NCBI RefSeq assembly: GCF_038443385.1 | Contig: NZ_CP151726.1 | Span: forward strand, 9,655,867-9,719,866 | DNA length: 64,000 nt | Origin: Stieleria varia | Lineage (GTDB): Bacteria > Planctomycetota > Planctomycetia > Pirellulales > Pirellulaceae | Direction of reading: 5' to 3' | Part shown: piece by piece, positions 26,872 through 36,177 of the stretch | Position numbering within the stretch: the stretch's first letter is position 1 | How the letters are laid out: each line of letters starts with the position of its first letter | The notes under the pieces: model-generated | What the model saw: only the letters and a program-made list of their open reading frames with translations | What the model was told of the DNA's origin: nothing | Databases searched by the model: none | Program-made: the position numbers and the translations under genes

Positions 26872-26939
26872 CTGCATTCGACGTTGAACCTTTTCGATAC
26901 CGAAACCTTTTCGACACTGAAATATTTTCAACGCTGAAA
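26872..26939. repeat. 17-bp tandem direct repeats upstream of rpoD
   Basis: Three adjacent 17-mers, ccttttcgataccgaaa (26889), ccttttcgacactgaaa (26906) and tattttcaacgctgaaa (26923), are preceded by a weaker unit (ttcgacgttgaa at 26877). Each unit contains a short imperfect hairpin (ttcg...cgaa). They end 79 bases before the rpoD start codon. Confidence 0.7.
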
Positions 26940-27017
26940 ATTTGCGTTCACTCGACGCCCCATTTCAAGTTCCCCCTCATCCGCATTCATTGATCCGTTC
27001 CATCAGGAGCAGCTACT

Positions 27018-28580
27018 TTGTTTCATACCCTACTGGACGATTTTGAAGACGTCGCCGCACAGAGCGCCGAGGCGGTCACAGGCGGTTTTCGAAAGTTACC
27101 CATCGACGATGGCGAAGAAGGTGATGTTGATGTCACTCCCTCGCAGATCGCCGAAGGCGAAGTTCAGCTTGATAGCCCCGACGAGCTGATGGCCGTCGAC
27201 GAGACGGAAACATGGTCGGACGATCCGGTCCGCATGTACCTGACGCAGATGGGTGAGATTCCCCTGCTGACCCGTCGCGAAGAAATCGAGCTGGCAAAAC
27301 GCATCGAGGAAACACGTCGTCGTTTCCGCACCAAGCTGCTGGAAAACCACTACGTCTTGGTCGAAGCCTACAAGACCCTGAAAAAGGTCTTCCGTGGGCA
27401 ACTGCCATTCGACCGCACCGTGCAAGTCTCGGTGACCGATCGTTTGGAGAAAGAACAGATCCTGGGCCGTCTACCGCACAACCTGCGTACCCTGCAAACG
27501 TTGTTGCGTCGCAACCGTCACGACTGGAAAGTCGCGTTGAGCAAGACGGCATCCAAGCGTCGTCGCGCAGAAGCATGGCGGTCCCTGGGTCGTCGTCGTC
27601 GTCGCGCCGTACGTCTGATCGAAGAACTCGGTTTGCGGACTCAACGCATCGAGACGCGTATCGAGCTGTTGGCCAAGTTCTCGGCCCGACTGGACGAGAT
27701 CGACGCACAGATCGCTGAGCAAAAGCGCACCAAGCAAGGCCGTGACGTCCGTGAGTCCCTGTTGCACGAACGCCGTCAGATTCTGACCGCGTGCCAGGAA
27801 ACACCCACCTCGCTGCGAAACCGCGTCGGCATGCTGCGGCACGTTTACGCCGATTACCAGCAAGCCAAGCGGGAACTCAGCGAAGGCAACTTGCGTTTGG
27901 TCGTTTCGATCGCCAAGAAGTATCGCAACCGTGGCCTGTCGTTCCTGGATTTGATCCAAGAAGGCAACGCCGGCCTGATGCGTGCGGTCGACAAGTTCGA
28001 GTACCGTCGTGGATTCAAGTTCTGTACGTACGCGACTTGGTGGATTCGCCAAGCCATCACCCGTGCGGTCGCTGATCAGAGTCGTACGATTCGGATTCCG
28101 GTTCATATGGTCGAGACCATGAGCCGTGTGCGAAACGTGGCCCGTCAACTGCTGCAAGAACTTGGTCGTGAGCCCACCATCGAAGAAACCGCCCGCCGCG
28201 CCGACGTCACCGTCGAAGAAGCACGCCGGGTACTGACGATGAGCCGTTTCCCGATCTCCTTGGATCGACCGGTCGGTAACAGCGAAGACAGCCAGTTCGG
28301 CGACCTGTTGCCCGACGGCGCGGCCGAGAGCCCTCAAATTGGCGCGACTCAAGAGATGCTGCGTGACCGCATCACCAACGTGCTGAAATCACTTTCCTAC
28401 CGCGAACGCGAAATCATCAAACTGCGTTACGGCTTGGGCGATGGTTACAGCTACACGTTGGAAGAAGTCGGCCACATCTTTAAGGTCACCCGCGAGCGGA
28501 TCCGTCAGATCGAAGCCAAAGCGGTTCGCAAGCTGCAACAGCCCAGCCGCAGCCAGGACCTAGTCGGTTTCCTCGATTAG
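27018..28580 (+). CDS. rpoD: RNA polymerase principal-type sigma-70 factor
   Basis: A 520-residue sigma factor. Region 1.2 is seen at about 68-100 (DDPVRMYLTQMGEIPLLTRR). A long Arg-rich, helical non-conserved region occupies about 105-285. Region 2 follows at about 287-360 (SFLDLIQEGNAGLMRAVDKF and CTYATWWIRQAITRAVADQS), region 3 at about 365-440, and region 4 at about 450-505 (YTLEEVGHIFKVTRERIRQI). It directs core polymerase to -35/-10 promoters. It has the group 1/2 layout, but I cannot prove from one window that it is the essential copy. The start is TTG at 27018, supported by aggagc 7 bases upstream. A strong terminator follows. Confidence 0.9.
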   Translation: MFHTLLDDFEDVAAQSAEAVTGGFRKLPIDDGEEGDVDVTPSQIAEGEVQLDSPDELMAVDETETWSDDPVRMYLTQMGEIPLLTRREEIELAKRIEETRRRFRTKLLENHYVLVEAYKTLKKVFRGQLPFDRTVQVSVTDRLEKEQILGRLPHNLRTLQTLLRRNRHDWKVALSKTASKRRRAEAWRSLGRRRRRAVRLIEELGLRTQRIETRIELLAKFSARLDEIDAQIAEQKRTKQGRDVRESLLHERRQILTACQETPTSLRNRVGMLRHVYADYQQAKRELSEGNLRLVVSIAKKYRNRGLSFLDLIQEGNAGLMRAVDKFEYRRGFKFCTYATWWIRQAITRAVADQSRTIRIPVHMVETMSRVRNVARQLLQELGREPTIEETARRADVTVEEARRVLTMSRFPISLDRPVGNSEDSQFGDLLPDGAAESPQIGATQEMLRDRITNVLKSLSYREREIIKLRYGLGDGYSYTLEEVGHIFKVTRERIRQIEAKAVRKLQQPSRSQDLVGFLD

Positions 28581-28608
28581 TATCGATCGGCAACGACAAA
28601 CAATTTCA

Positions 28609-28646
28609 ACAGCGATGGTCGCTCACGACCATCGCTGTTTTTGTTT
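28609..28646 (+). terminator. Rho-independent terminator after rpoD
   Basis: A perfect 13-bp stem, acagcgatggtcg paired with cgaccatcgctgt, around a ctca loop and followed by ttttgttt. It starts 28 bases after the rpoD stop. Confidence 0.9.
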
Positions 28647-28796
28647 GACGCGATGACAAACGCCCTGCGTTGGACAAACCTGATCAGAATCTCTACCCTC
28701 ACAAACGAAACAGTGTTTCACACCTGCCAGTGTGCTGCTCGTTTGGGGCACAAAGCATTCCCACATCTCATTTCTCTTCTTCACGTTTGATGATCC

Positions 28797-30200
28797 ATGC
28801 CCACGATCGCCGAAGTTCTACAGCAGGGATGGCAGCTCCATCAGACCGGCAAGCTGCCCGAAGCCGAGCGGGTTTATCGACACGTGCTGGCGCAAGCACC
28901 CCGCAACCCCGAAGCCCTGGTGTATCTGGGCATCCTGCTGTTCGATTCCAGGCGGTTTGAGGAATCGGCTCAGTCCTATCGCGCGGCGTTGACGTTGCGA
29001 AGTGAATTCCCCATCGCTTGGAATAACTTGGGCAACTCGCTCCGCATGTTGGGCGAATTGGACGAAGCGGAAACGTGCTTTGCCAATGCCTTGCAGCAGG
29101 ACCCCAAGTACCTCTCGGCGTACAAGAACCGAGGCACACTGTGGATCTGGAGCGGCCACATCGATCGCGGTCTGCGTTGGTACGAGGAAGGTCTCAAAAT
29201 AGAACCCGATGAAGCCGAGTTGCACCGTAACCTCGGCGTCATTTATTTGCTGCAAGGAGACAACGACCGGGGATGGCCGGAGTACCGTTGGCGATGGCGA
29301 ATGCCCGGAGTGCAGCGACCCATTCGCACGTCGGCGCCCTGGAGCGGCGAACCGATCAAAGGCAAAACGATCTTGCTGTTTCCCGAGCAAGGCCGAGGGG
29401 ACGAAATGCACTTGGTCCGCATGGCCGACGTTCTGTATCGAGCCGGCGCGCGTGTCGCCCTGATGTGCGATCCCAAGATGATTCCGCTATTCACCTCGGT
29501 CCATGGCGTGGAATCCCTGCTGCCGCTGGGAACGCCCGCTCCACCGGTGGACTTCCACGCCTCGCTGTTTGATGCCGTCGACGGCTGGTACCAAATGACC
29601 GGCGAGTTGCCTTATGCGCCAGAAGCGTTTGTCGATCACGGAACCCATCGTGGCTATTTGAATGTTTCCGACGCCCTGGTCCATTATTGGCACCACTGGA
29701 TGGAGCAGAACGGACTGGGTGCCGAAGGTCGTTTTCGCGTCGGGATCGCTTGGCAGGGCAATCCGAGCCATCACGCCGACGTCTACCGCAGCATGCCGCT
29801 GGAAACCCTAGCGCCGCTTGCGGAAATCCAGGGCATTCAGTTGGTGAACTTGCAATTCGGATTCGGCAGCGACCAACTGACAACGTGCTCCTTTGCCGAT
29901 TCGATCGACTTGCTACCTGACGACATCGACACCAGCGGTGGCGCCTTCACGGACACCGCAGCGGTGCTCAAGAATCTCGATCTCGTCGTGACCACGGACA
30001 CCTCCCTGGTGCACTTGGCCGGTGCCTTAGGGGTTGATACCACCCTGATGCTCGGCAAGGTCCCCGATTGGCGGTGGCTGCAAAGCGGTGAGACCACGCC
30101 TTGGTATCCGTCGCTGCGTTTGGTGCGACAGTCTCAAATGGGTGACTGGTCGGATGTCGTTGAGCAGGTCGTCGCGCGGATTCGATCAAAAAGCGGGTGA
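28797..30200 (+). CDS. TPR protein with GT9-like glycosyltransferase domain
   Basis: A 467-residue protein. Residues 1-150 are about four tetratricopeptide repeats (for example NPEALVYLGILLFDSRRFEE and AWNNLGNSLRMLGELDEAE). Residues about 180-460 resemble a GT-B glycosyltransferase close to heptosyltransferases (GT9) or bacterial OGT-like proteins: TILLFPEQGRGDEMHLVRMA, FRVGIAWQGNPSHHADVYRS and TTDTSLVHLAGALGVDTTLM. By family knowledge, the last motif sits near the nucleotide-sugar site. Acceptor and donor are unknown; protein or surface-glycan glycosylation is possible. It is monocistronic between rpoD and the aminotransferase gene. Confidence 0.82.
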   Translation: MPTIAEVLQQGWQLHQTGKLPEAERVYRHVLAQAPRNPEALVYLGILLFDSRRFEESAQSYRAALTLRSEFPIAWNNLGNSLRMLGELDEAETCFANALQQDPKYLSAYKNRGTLWIWSGHIDRGLRWYEEGLKIEPDEAELHRNLGVIYLLQGDNDRGWPEYRWRWRMPGVQRPIRTSAPWSGEPIKGKTILLFPEQGRGDEMHLVRMADVLYRAGARVALMCDPKMIPLFTSVHGVESLLPLGTPAPPVDFHASLFDAVDGWYQMTGELPYAPEAFVDHGTHRGYLNVSDALVHYWHHWMEQNGLGAEGRFRVGIAWQGNPSHHADVYRSMPLETLAPLAEIQGIQLVNLQFGFGSDQLTTCSFADSIDLLPDDIDTSGGAFTDTAAVLKNLDLVVTTDTSLVHLAGALGVDTTLMLGKVPDWRWLQSGETTPWYPSLRLVRQSQMGDWSDVVEQVVARIRSKSG

Positions 30201-30337
30201 ACCTTTTTGCCGTCAGAGGTTACCATCAGGGGTAATCGTCAGCGGCGCAGCAAGACGCCGAGCCGCGACGATACCTATATGACGATCAAATCTCACCTAT
30301 CGAATCTCATACAGAGCCTTTCGCGGAGAACGCCCCT

Positions 30338-31762
30338 TTGAACCAAGCTGTATCGCCATCGGCCGACCCGGTCACCGACCATTTGCATTCCGCCAAGCTG
30401 AAGTCCGACCCTCGAATCGCTCAAGCGAGAGAGCTGATCCGTCAGGCGGTGGCCGATCACGGTGCGGCGCTGAGCGACGTGCGTCCTGCTGATCCGGCAT
30501 TGGCTCAGTCTTACCAGTCATTGCTCGATCGCATCACAGCCGTTCGCGGTGGTCCGCCGATCTGGCCCTACCTGTCCTCCGGTCTTGGCAACGGCCCCTA
30601 CGTCGAGTTGGCCGACGGCAGCGTCAAGCTAGACTTCATCTGTGGCATCGGAGTCCATGGAGCAGGACACAGCGATCCTCAAATCCTTGATGCGGCGATC
30701 GATGCAGCTTTGGAAGACACGGTCATGCAAGGCAACTTGCAACAGCATCCGCCGAGCATCGAGATGATGGAACGCCTGACTGCCTTGGCGTGCAGCGGTG
30801 GCGCCAAACTGGAGCACTGCCTGCTGTCCACCAGCGGGGCGATGGCCAACGAAAACGCGATGAAGATCGCACTTCACCATCGGGCACCTGCCGACCGAGT
30901 GATCGCGTTCGACAACGCCTTCGCCGGTCGAACCCTCGCGATGGCGTCGGTAACAGACCGCGCCGCCTACCGATCCGGGTTGCCACTGGCGCTCGCGGTG
31001 GACTACTTGCCCTTTCTGGATCCGGTAAACCCCCAACGCAGCCAGCAGTGGGCCGTCGACGAATTGCATCGGTTGCTGGCCAGGCACCCCGGACGCTACG
31101 CCGCGTTTTGGGCCGAACCGATCGCGGGCGAAGGCGGTTACTTTGGCGGCAGCACCGAGTTCTTTACAGCACTCTGCGAACCGCTTCGCCAAGCCGGTGT
31201 GCCGATCATCTTTGATGAGGTCCAAACGTTTTCGCGAACCTCGCAACCCTTTGCTTTCCAACACTATGGTTTGGATCGTTTCGCGGACATTGTGACTGTT
31301 GGCAAGATCACCCAGGTCTGCGCGACCCTCTACGGAGACGCGTTCAAACCCAAAGCGCCCATCCTCAGCCAAACGTTTACCGGTGCATCCTCGTCGATCG
31401 CCACGGGCATCGCGATGCTCGATCGGCTTCAAGCCCAAGGTTGCTTTGGCGCCGACGGCGGCAACATGTCACGACACCGGTACTTTGTCGACGCGTTGAC
31501 GAACTTGGCGGGAAAATATCCCGGTCAAATCAAAGGACCCTATGGTGAAGGCATGATGATCGCTTTCACGCCCGGTGATGGTAGCCTTGACGATGCCAAA
31601 CGTTTGATGGGCATCATGTACGACGAAGGCCTGCTGGGATTCCTCTGCGGAGGGAACCCCGCCAGGATCCGTTTCCTGCCTCCACCTGTCAACACAACGA
31701 CCGCTCACATCGATGCCGCTGTATCGATCTTGGATCGGTCGTTAGCCAAGTTTGCCGGCTAG
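30338..31762 (+). CDS. Class III PLP-dependent aminotransferase
   Basis: A 474-residue fold-type I aminotransferase of the ornithine/GABA class. Visible motifs are CGIGVHGAGHSDP, the cofactor phosphate-binding STSGAMANENAMKIA, the segment VIAFDNAFAGRTLAM, the Asp that holds the pyridine nitrogen in PIIFDEVQTFSRT, and the putative Schiff-base Lys in VTVGKITQVCAT. The substrate cannot be fixed by sequence; acetylornithine, GABA and lysine-epsilon transaminases share these motifs. The start is TTG with ggag 9 bases upstream. A family A repeat begins 36 bp after the stop. Confidence 0.85.
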   Translation: MNQAVSPSADPVTDHLHSAKLKSDPRIAQARELIRQAVADHGAALSDVRPADPALAQSYQSLLDRITAVRGGPPIWPYLSSGLGNGPYVELADGSVKLDFICGIGVHGAGHSDPQILDAAIDAALEDTVMQGNLQQHPPSIEMMERLTALACSGGAKLEHCLLSTSGAMANENAMKIALHHRAPADRVIAFDNAFAGRTLAMASVTDRAAYRSGLPLALAVDYLPFLDPVNPQRSQQWAVDELHRLLARHPGRYAAFWAEPIAGEGGYFGGSTEFFTALCEPLRQAGVPIIFDEVQTFSRTSQPFAFQHYGLDRFADIVTVGKITQVCATLYGDAFKPKAPILSQTFTGASSSIATGIAMLDRLQAQGCFGADGGNMSRHRYFVDALTNLAGKYPGQIKGPYGEGMMIAFTPGDGSLDDAKRLMGIMYDEGLLGFLCGGNPARIRFLPPPVNTTTAHIDAAVSILDRSLAKFAG

Positions 31763-31798
31763 TGGTTTGTTGATTGTCCGTTGCTAAGCAGATATCGC

Positions 31799-32022
31799 TG
31801 GACTGCGCAAATTTTGGTGTTGTGTCTATGTGGGTTTGCGCAAGTTTATGTCCCTTCTGCCGGCGAAGCTGGTGGACCTCAGTGAGCCTCGGGCGCTAGC
31901 CGTGGGCCCGGGGCGGATTGAGGTACCGGCCCACGGCTAGCGCCTGAGGCTCACTTTGATTGCGACAGGTGGAACAAAAACATTGACAAAAATAGCAGTG
32001 TCAAATCCAATCTTTGAGCAGC
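31799..32022. mobile_element. MITE-like repeat, family A copy 3
   Basis: Left end tggactgcgcaaattttggt; right end, on the other strand, tgggctgctcaaagattgga. It has the shared central palindrome (gcgctagccgtgggcccggg). It is 36 bp downstream of the aminotransferase stop. The 634-bp gap 31763-32396 contains no gene that I can support. Confidence 0.78.
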
Positions 32023-32186
32023 CCAGCGCTGGCCCGGATATTTCATCAGCCAAGAGTGACTGACCTACGCAATGCCAGAGTGGCAAAAAAGGCCTTCGTC
32101 GGCAAGCAATTTCGATGTGACTTTTTGTGTCTGCCCCGACACAGTTCAATGGACAAGAAACTGCTATGCCGACGAAGGCATGAAGG

Positions 32187-32256
32187 TGCCCCAAACTCTT
32201 TGCCCCAATACGCTTGCCCCAAAACTTTGTTGCCCCAAAGCAGATATGCCCCAGCT
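32187..32256. repeat. Five regularly spaced tgcccc direct repeats
   Basis: tgcccca(a/g) recurs with starts at 32187, 32201, 32215, 32231 and 32247, a spacing of 14, 14, 16 and 16 bases. The intervening bases vary. It lies between the aminotransferase and response-regulator genes, at their convergent 3' ends. Confidence 0.6.
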
Positions 32257-32396
32257 CTCTGCTTGCCTCGATGTCCGGCAAGCGGAGCGGTGCATCTGTT
32301 CGCCGACGCACCTCATCGAGGCACGGGGAGCATCTCAAGAAATCCAGGACGCGCAGATGTCAATCTGACGTCTTTTTGACCATTTTCTGGATAACC

Positions 32397-33404
32397 CTAC
32401 TGCGGGTTTTCCCTACTGAGTGGTGACTGGCTCAGCATGGCGAGTCGAACCAAATCGGTAACGCTACGAGCTCCAAGTTTGCGCATCATGCTTGCGCGGT
32501 GCTTCTCAACGGTCTTCTCCGTGATTTGCATCTTGCGAGCCACCGTCTTGTTCGGCTTGCCCGAGACCACTTCATCAAACACCTCTCTTTCGCGAGGAGA
32601 TAGCATCGCTAATTGAGCGGACGCCACGGCAGCTTGGCGGATTTCGATTTCGAAGTTTTTGAGCTGTGTGACGTCTTCCACCAAGCCATCAATGAACACC
32701 GGCTCAAACTCGGCCGAAGATCTCTTCGCAGTGATTCGATAGCATTTCCTGCCTTCGTCGGTGTCTTGCTCGATTTCAAACTCCTGTCTTTGGTCTGATT
32801 CCCGGATCGACTGCAAGAACCGGTTGCCTTGTTCAGTGTTTGGGAACAAAGAAACGAGCCCAGACTGGGTGGCTTGATCAGCGGACTCGTATCCCAGTAA
32901 CTGGAGCATCGCGTCATTGACTTCCATGAATCGGCCTGCAGGGTCACAGGAGAAGACACCGACGCTCAGTTGAGAAAGCACCGATTCAAGCCTCGCCGTC
33001 AGGTGTTCAACTCGGCTGCGGGTTCGAGCAAATTCGACCACCGTTCGAACGGCCGCCCTGAGCCTGACAAAATGCTTCACGCTCTTGATGATGTAATCGT
33101 CCAGACCATGCTTCATCGCTTCTACAGCGACATCTTCGTTGCCGGTCGCAGTAAACATGATCACAGGACAGTACGGTGACCGCTCTTTGACATTGCGTAA
33201 CACCTGGATCCCGTCGGACCAATGGAGGTGATAGTCCGTCACGACGAGATCAAACTGTTCTGTCAACAGGATCTTGTCCAACTGTTCTTGGTCGATCGCT
33301 TCCAGCACTTCGGATTGGGGAAACGCTTTTTTGAGTTCGCGAATGACCAACCGCCGGTCTTGCGGATTGTCGTCGACGACAAGCACACGCAGTCTTTGCG
33401 TCAC
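32397..33404 (-). CDS. Response regulator: receiver-PAS-LuxR-type HTH
   Basis: A 335-residue regulator. Residues 1-120 are a receiver domain: acidic pocket VVDDN, phospho-acceptor Asp in VVTDYHLHWSDG (about 56) and the conserved Lys in YIIKSVKHF. About 140-250 is a PAS-like domain (GRFMEVNDAMLQLLGYES). About 268-330 is a LuxR/FixJ helix-turn-helix (LSPREREVFDEVVSGKPNKT and ITEKTVEKHRASMMRKLGA). A phosphorylated receiver would control DNA binding; no histidine kinase is adjacent. I chose the GTG start at 33404 because ggggag lies 6 bases upstream; a TTG ten codons earlier has no ribosome site. Confidence 0.86.
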   Translation of the reverse strand: MTQRLRVLVVDDNPQDRRLVIRELKKAFPQSEVLEAIDQEQLDKILLTEQFDLVVTDYHLHWSDGIQVLRNVKERSPYCPVIMFTATGNEDVAVEAMKHGLDDYIIKSVKHFVRLRAAVRTVVEFARTRSRVEHLTARLESVLSQLSVGVFSCDPAGRFMEVNDAMLQLLGYESADQATQSGLVSLFPNTEQGNRFLQSIRESDQRQEFEIEQDTDEGRKCYRITAKRSSAEFEPVFIDGLVEDVTQLKNFEIEIRQAAVASAQLAMLSPREREVFDEVVSGKPNKTVARKMQITEKTVEKHRASMMRKLGARSVTDLVRLAMLSQSPLSRENPQ

Positions 33405-33600
33405 TGATTTCTCCCCACTGAAAGCCGTTCTCAAACCTGATAGCCGCTACGCAAAAACATTGCGATACTCGAACTGAGTCGTAATGAAACGCTACGGAAC
33501 GTTCATGGTATCGCGTTATCTTAACATTGTTCGCGAATTTATCCCCGATTGATTCTAATTGACGGATACCCGCCATCGCCCTGTTCGCTTGCCACCCTCC

Positions 33601-35427
33601 ATGTTCACACGCCCCTTTGAGTTGTTTCGTCAGATCAACGCGGAAAACGTTCGCACCAAGCATCGGCTCGATGCGGTGCAGCGATCCGGCATCGATGCTG
33701 CCACTCGGATGCGTCGGCTCGCAAAACAGCGATCAAACGCGCTGGTGGAACTGGCTCGGCACTATCTGCCGGAATTAAATCATCAATCCATGCAGAATTC
33801 ATGGGCTGAGGTCCGCGAAAAGGTTCGTGACCTGCTGCTGCAAAAAAATGATCGACGCCGGATGCTGCGAGAGGAACTGCAGCAAGCGACGAAACACCGA
33901 TTGGAACTTGAACATGAACGTGAGTCTGCCAAGCAATCACTGCACCACGAACGAGTGGTTCTGTCTTGCAAACTGGGCAACTATCGAAAGGTCTTGCGTG
34001 ACGATCCGGCCATCCGAAACGCAACCGACGAGATCGCAGCCATCGACGTCGACATCGAATGCTGCTTGACCGAACTGGAACGCACCAATGAGTGTGCCAA
34101 GCGTAACCTGCCCGCGTATGAACAATGTCACCTCTTTAACTACTTGATACAGCAAAACTACGGGACACCCCAATACCTAGGCCGGGGGTTGCAGCGGCGA
34201 TGGGATCGCTGGGTTGCCAAGTTAATCAACTTTGACAATGCCCGATCAAGCTTCGAGCACTTGCATGCCGCACCCGCTGCCCTGCGAGACTTGATTGAAA
34301 AAAAACAACGCCGCTATCGCGAATTGCTCAGTGAGTTGGAATCCGCTCGCCGGAAAGCCAACGAGCAACACGGTGTTCAACAGCAACAACAAGTCTGGGA
34401 ACAGGCCAGTGAACGATTGGCACGCATCGACGAAGCAATCGAATCGACGCGCCGCAGAGAAGCGGCCTTGAGCGACGACCTGTACGTCATCGACAACATC
34501 AAAGGTGAGTTCTACGAGCAAGCGATCGCGGCTTACCAAAGATTCTTGTCAGACCTGGAGCCTGACATTCTCAAGATCTACGCCGCCTGTACGGACTCAC
34601 CGATCGATGACGAAATCTGCGCACGCGTGAGAGGCTTACAAGCACAGATCGACGAAGAACAGGAGCGCGAAGCGGAACGTGCTGCGGAAAAACAATCGCT
34701 GAATCAATACCTCTCTGGTTTGACAGAATTGCGAGATCGAATGAAGGACTATCTGCGAGCCACTCCCGCCGATGTCGCTTTCAACGACGGGCTGATTTTC
34801 GGTGACCTGCTCGCACAGATGCGGCAACAGAGATGTTCACCCGGCGATGTGTGGAGAACGATCCGGCGATGCGTCGTACAACCGAAATTGGTGCGTCATT
34901 GGACCGATCCTAATGACTCACCCTCCAGGGAGGTCTCGCCCAATGAAATGCTGCCCTTGCAGGCCACCTTCTCCGCGACCGCGGAGTCAGATCACTTCGG
35001 CACCACGATTGAAAAACTTGACCGCGAAGGGGTGATCCTCCCCAAGGATTCCGTCAAACCAGAACACTTCCTCAATGAAACTTCCCGCGACAGTGCCCGT
35101 TTCGTGGTCGCTGCCGTTTGTCGCTCTGAGCACGAGGCCACCGATGTCGCCGCGGCCCTGTCCGCTCACGGCGTCGACAGCTTTACCTTTGACCCGATTT
35201 CTGATGCCCTATGGACGCACGAGAACCTGGATCCGACAGAACTTGAATTGCCCGAGTCCATCCTGGTGATGGTCCGGGCCGACAAAGCAGACGATGCTCG
35301 GCGTGTTCTGGTCCAACGCCGAACGATCAGCGAAGCACCTTGGAAATGTCACGAGTGCGGGACTCAGATGCTCCGCGGCTACGGCGTCTGCTCCGGGTGC
35401 GGGGCACGGCATCGCCGGCACGATTGA
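33601..35427 (+). CDS. Hypothetical coiled-coil protein with C-terminal zinc ribbon
   Basis: A 608-residue protein from the ATG of MFTRPFELFRQINAENV; an upstream TTG (33559) would add 14 residues without a ribosome site. Residues about 20-420 are almost entirely charged alpha-helix with heptad character, broken by a Trp/Tyr-rich patch (LIQQNYGTPQYLGRGLQRRW). The last ~30 residues form a zinc ribbon with CHEC and CSGC knuckles. The section before it (about 480-570) alternates beta and alpha like a small ferredoxin-like fold (ARFVVAAVCRSEHEATDVAA). The family is not recognised. It may be a scaffold or nucleic-acid-associated protein. Confidence 0.75.
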   Translation: MFTRPFELFRQINAENVRTKHRLDAVQRSGIDAATRMRRLAKQRSNALVELARHYLPELNHQSMQNSWAEVREKVRDLLLQKNDRRRMLREELQQATKHRLELEHERESAKQSLHHERVVLSCKLGNYRKVLRDDPAIRNATDEIAAIDVDIECCLTELERTNECAKRNLPAYEQCHLFNYLIQQNYGTPQYLGRGLQRRWDRWVAKLINFDNARSSFEHLHAAPAALRDLIEKKQRRYRELLSELESARRKANEQHGVQQQQQVWEQASERLARIDEAIESTRRREAALSDDLYVIDNIKGEFYEQAIAAYQRFLSDLEPDILKIYAACTDSPIDDEICARVRGLQAQIDEEQEREAERAAEKQSLNQYLSGLTELRDRMKDYLRATPADVAFNDGLIFGDLLAQMRQQRCSPGDVWRTIRRCVVQPKLVRHWTDPNDSPSREVSPNEMLPLQATFSATAESDHFGTTIEKLDREGVILPKDSVKPEHFLNETSRDSARFVVAAVCRSEHEATDVAAALSAHGVDSFTFDPISDALWTHENLDPTELELPESILVMVRADKADDARRVLVQRRTISEAPWKCHECGTQMLRGYGVCSGCGARHRRHD

Positions 35428-35463
35428 ACAGCACTAGCGAAAGCCCTGGCCGGACCGCGCAAC

Positions 35464-35495
35464 AAAAAACGACCACGTCATTGAAACGCGGTCGC
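35464..35495 (-). terminator. Probable intrinsic terminator of rpsT
   Basis: On the minus strand, gcgaccgcg pairs with cgtggtcg (one mismatch), followed by six T residues, about 95 bases after the rpsT stop. The stem is weaker than the other terminators in the window. Confidence 0.5.
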
Positions 35496-35590
35496 TGCGT
35501 TGGATTTGTTCTGGTGGATCGCTTACACGCCAACCCGATTTTCTAGCTGGCAGATCTTCTGGCTGGCGTGTCAATCAACCGGCAAGTCTT

Positions 35591-35857
35591 TCAACCGGCG
35601 ACGGACTTCACCATCTTGTTCAAGCGGCTCTTGGAGCGAGCAGCGGCATTCTTGTGAATCAAGTTCTTGCTGGCAGCCTGATCCAAACGCTTCGCAGCGG
35701 TACGGAACTCGGTTTGAGCCGCAGCGTGATCGCCCGCTTTGACGGCTTCATGAACGCGACGCAGTTGGGAACGCAAGCGGCTGCGGAGCGAACGATTTTG
35801 GATACGAAGCTTTTCGTTTTGTCGAAGCCGCTTCTTGGCACTTTCGGTATTTGGCAT
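35591..35857 (-). CDS. rpsT: 30S ribosomal protein S20
   Basis: An 88-residue basic protein, the usual length for S20. The N-terminus MPNTESAKKRLRQNEKLRIQ corresponds to the family's ANIKSAKKR segment, and the C-terminal KNLIHKNAAARSKSRLNK matches its IHKNKAARHKSRL signature. S20 binds 16S rRNA early in assembly of the small subunit. It is transcribed alone, divergent from cobA-hemD, with a probable terminator downstream. Confidence 0.93.
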   Translation of the reverse strand: MPNTESAKKRLRQNEKLRIQNRSLRSRLRSQLRRVHEAVKAGDHAAAQTEFRTAAKRLDQAASKNLIHKNAAARSKSRLNKMVKSVAG

Positions 35858-36177
35858 GATTTGGTTCTAAATCGTCAAAAACATCTGTCAATTCCCGTCG
35901 CCCAACCTGAGCAAACGGCGACGGTCGGATTTCCGGCGAACGGATTTCCGGCAAACAGGGAAATATTTTCCGTTGTGGGCCGCGTAGTATGGCGATCGAC
36001 CGGGCCGCTGTCCAGAGTCAACTTCTCCCAGCTCAGCACTTCTCTCGGACCAATCTGGTTCGTTGCCACCTCTGAAAACGAAAAACCCCCTCCAATGGGA
36101 GAACCGTCGATCTCTCTCACCTCACGAAACCCGTACCGCCTGTTCCCTTCTCCGATGTCAAACGCGACACTGTTGAG
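35858..36177. other. Divergent intergenic region rpsT/cobA-hemD, 320 bp
   Basis: No gene is supported here. A 15-bp unit, ggatttccggcgaac, is tandemly repeated with one change at 35927-35956. Promoters for both neighbours must lie here, but none could be assigned with confidence. A minus-strand frame crosses the region but is a shadow of cobA-hemD. Confidence 0.45.

Larger units (their letters stand above)
26170..27017. other. 848-bp upstream region of rpoD; no convincing gene
   Basis: A 228-codon plus-strand frame at 26307-26993 is open but low in protein character, apart from one hydrophobic stretch (IGMIAVAVILFCSWGVF). It has no Shine-Dalgarno site and runs through the direct repeats next to rpoD. 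I treat the region as a long leader or regulatory region. It holds a 19-bp palindrome and a tandem repeat, listed separately. Confidence 0.5.

Noticed and set aside
26307..26993. A possible 228-residue protein upstream of rpoD
   Set aside because: No ribosome site. The composition is unlike a protein apart from one hydrophobic run, and it crosses the 17-bp repeats. Kept as a leader region.
27471..28352. A 293-codon minus-strand open frame opposite rpoD
   Set aside because: Fully antisense to the conserved sigma regions, with no protein features.
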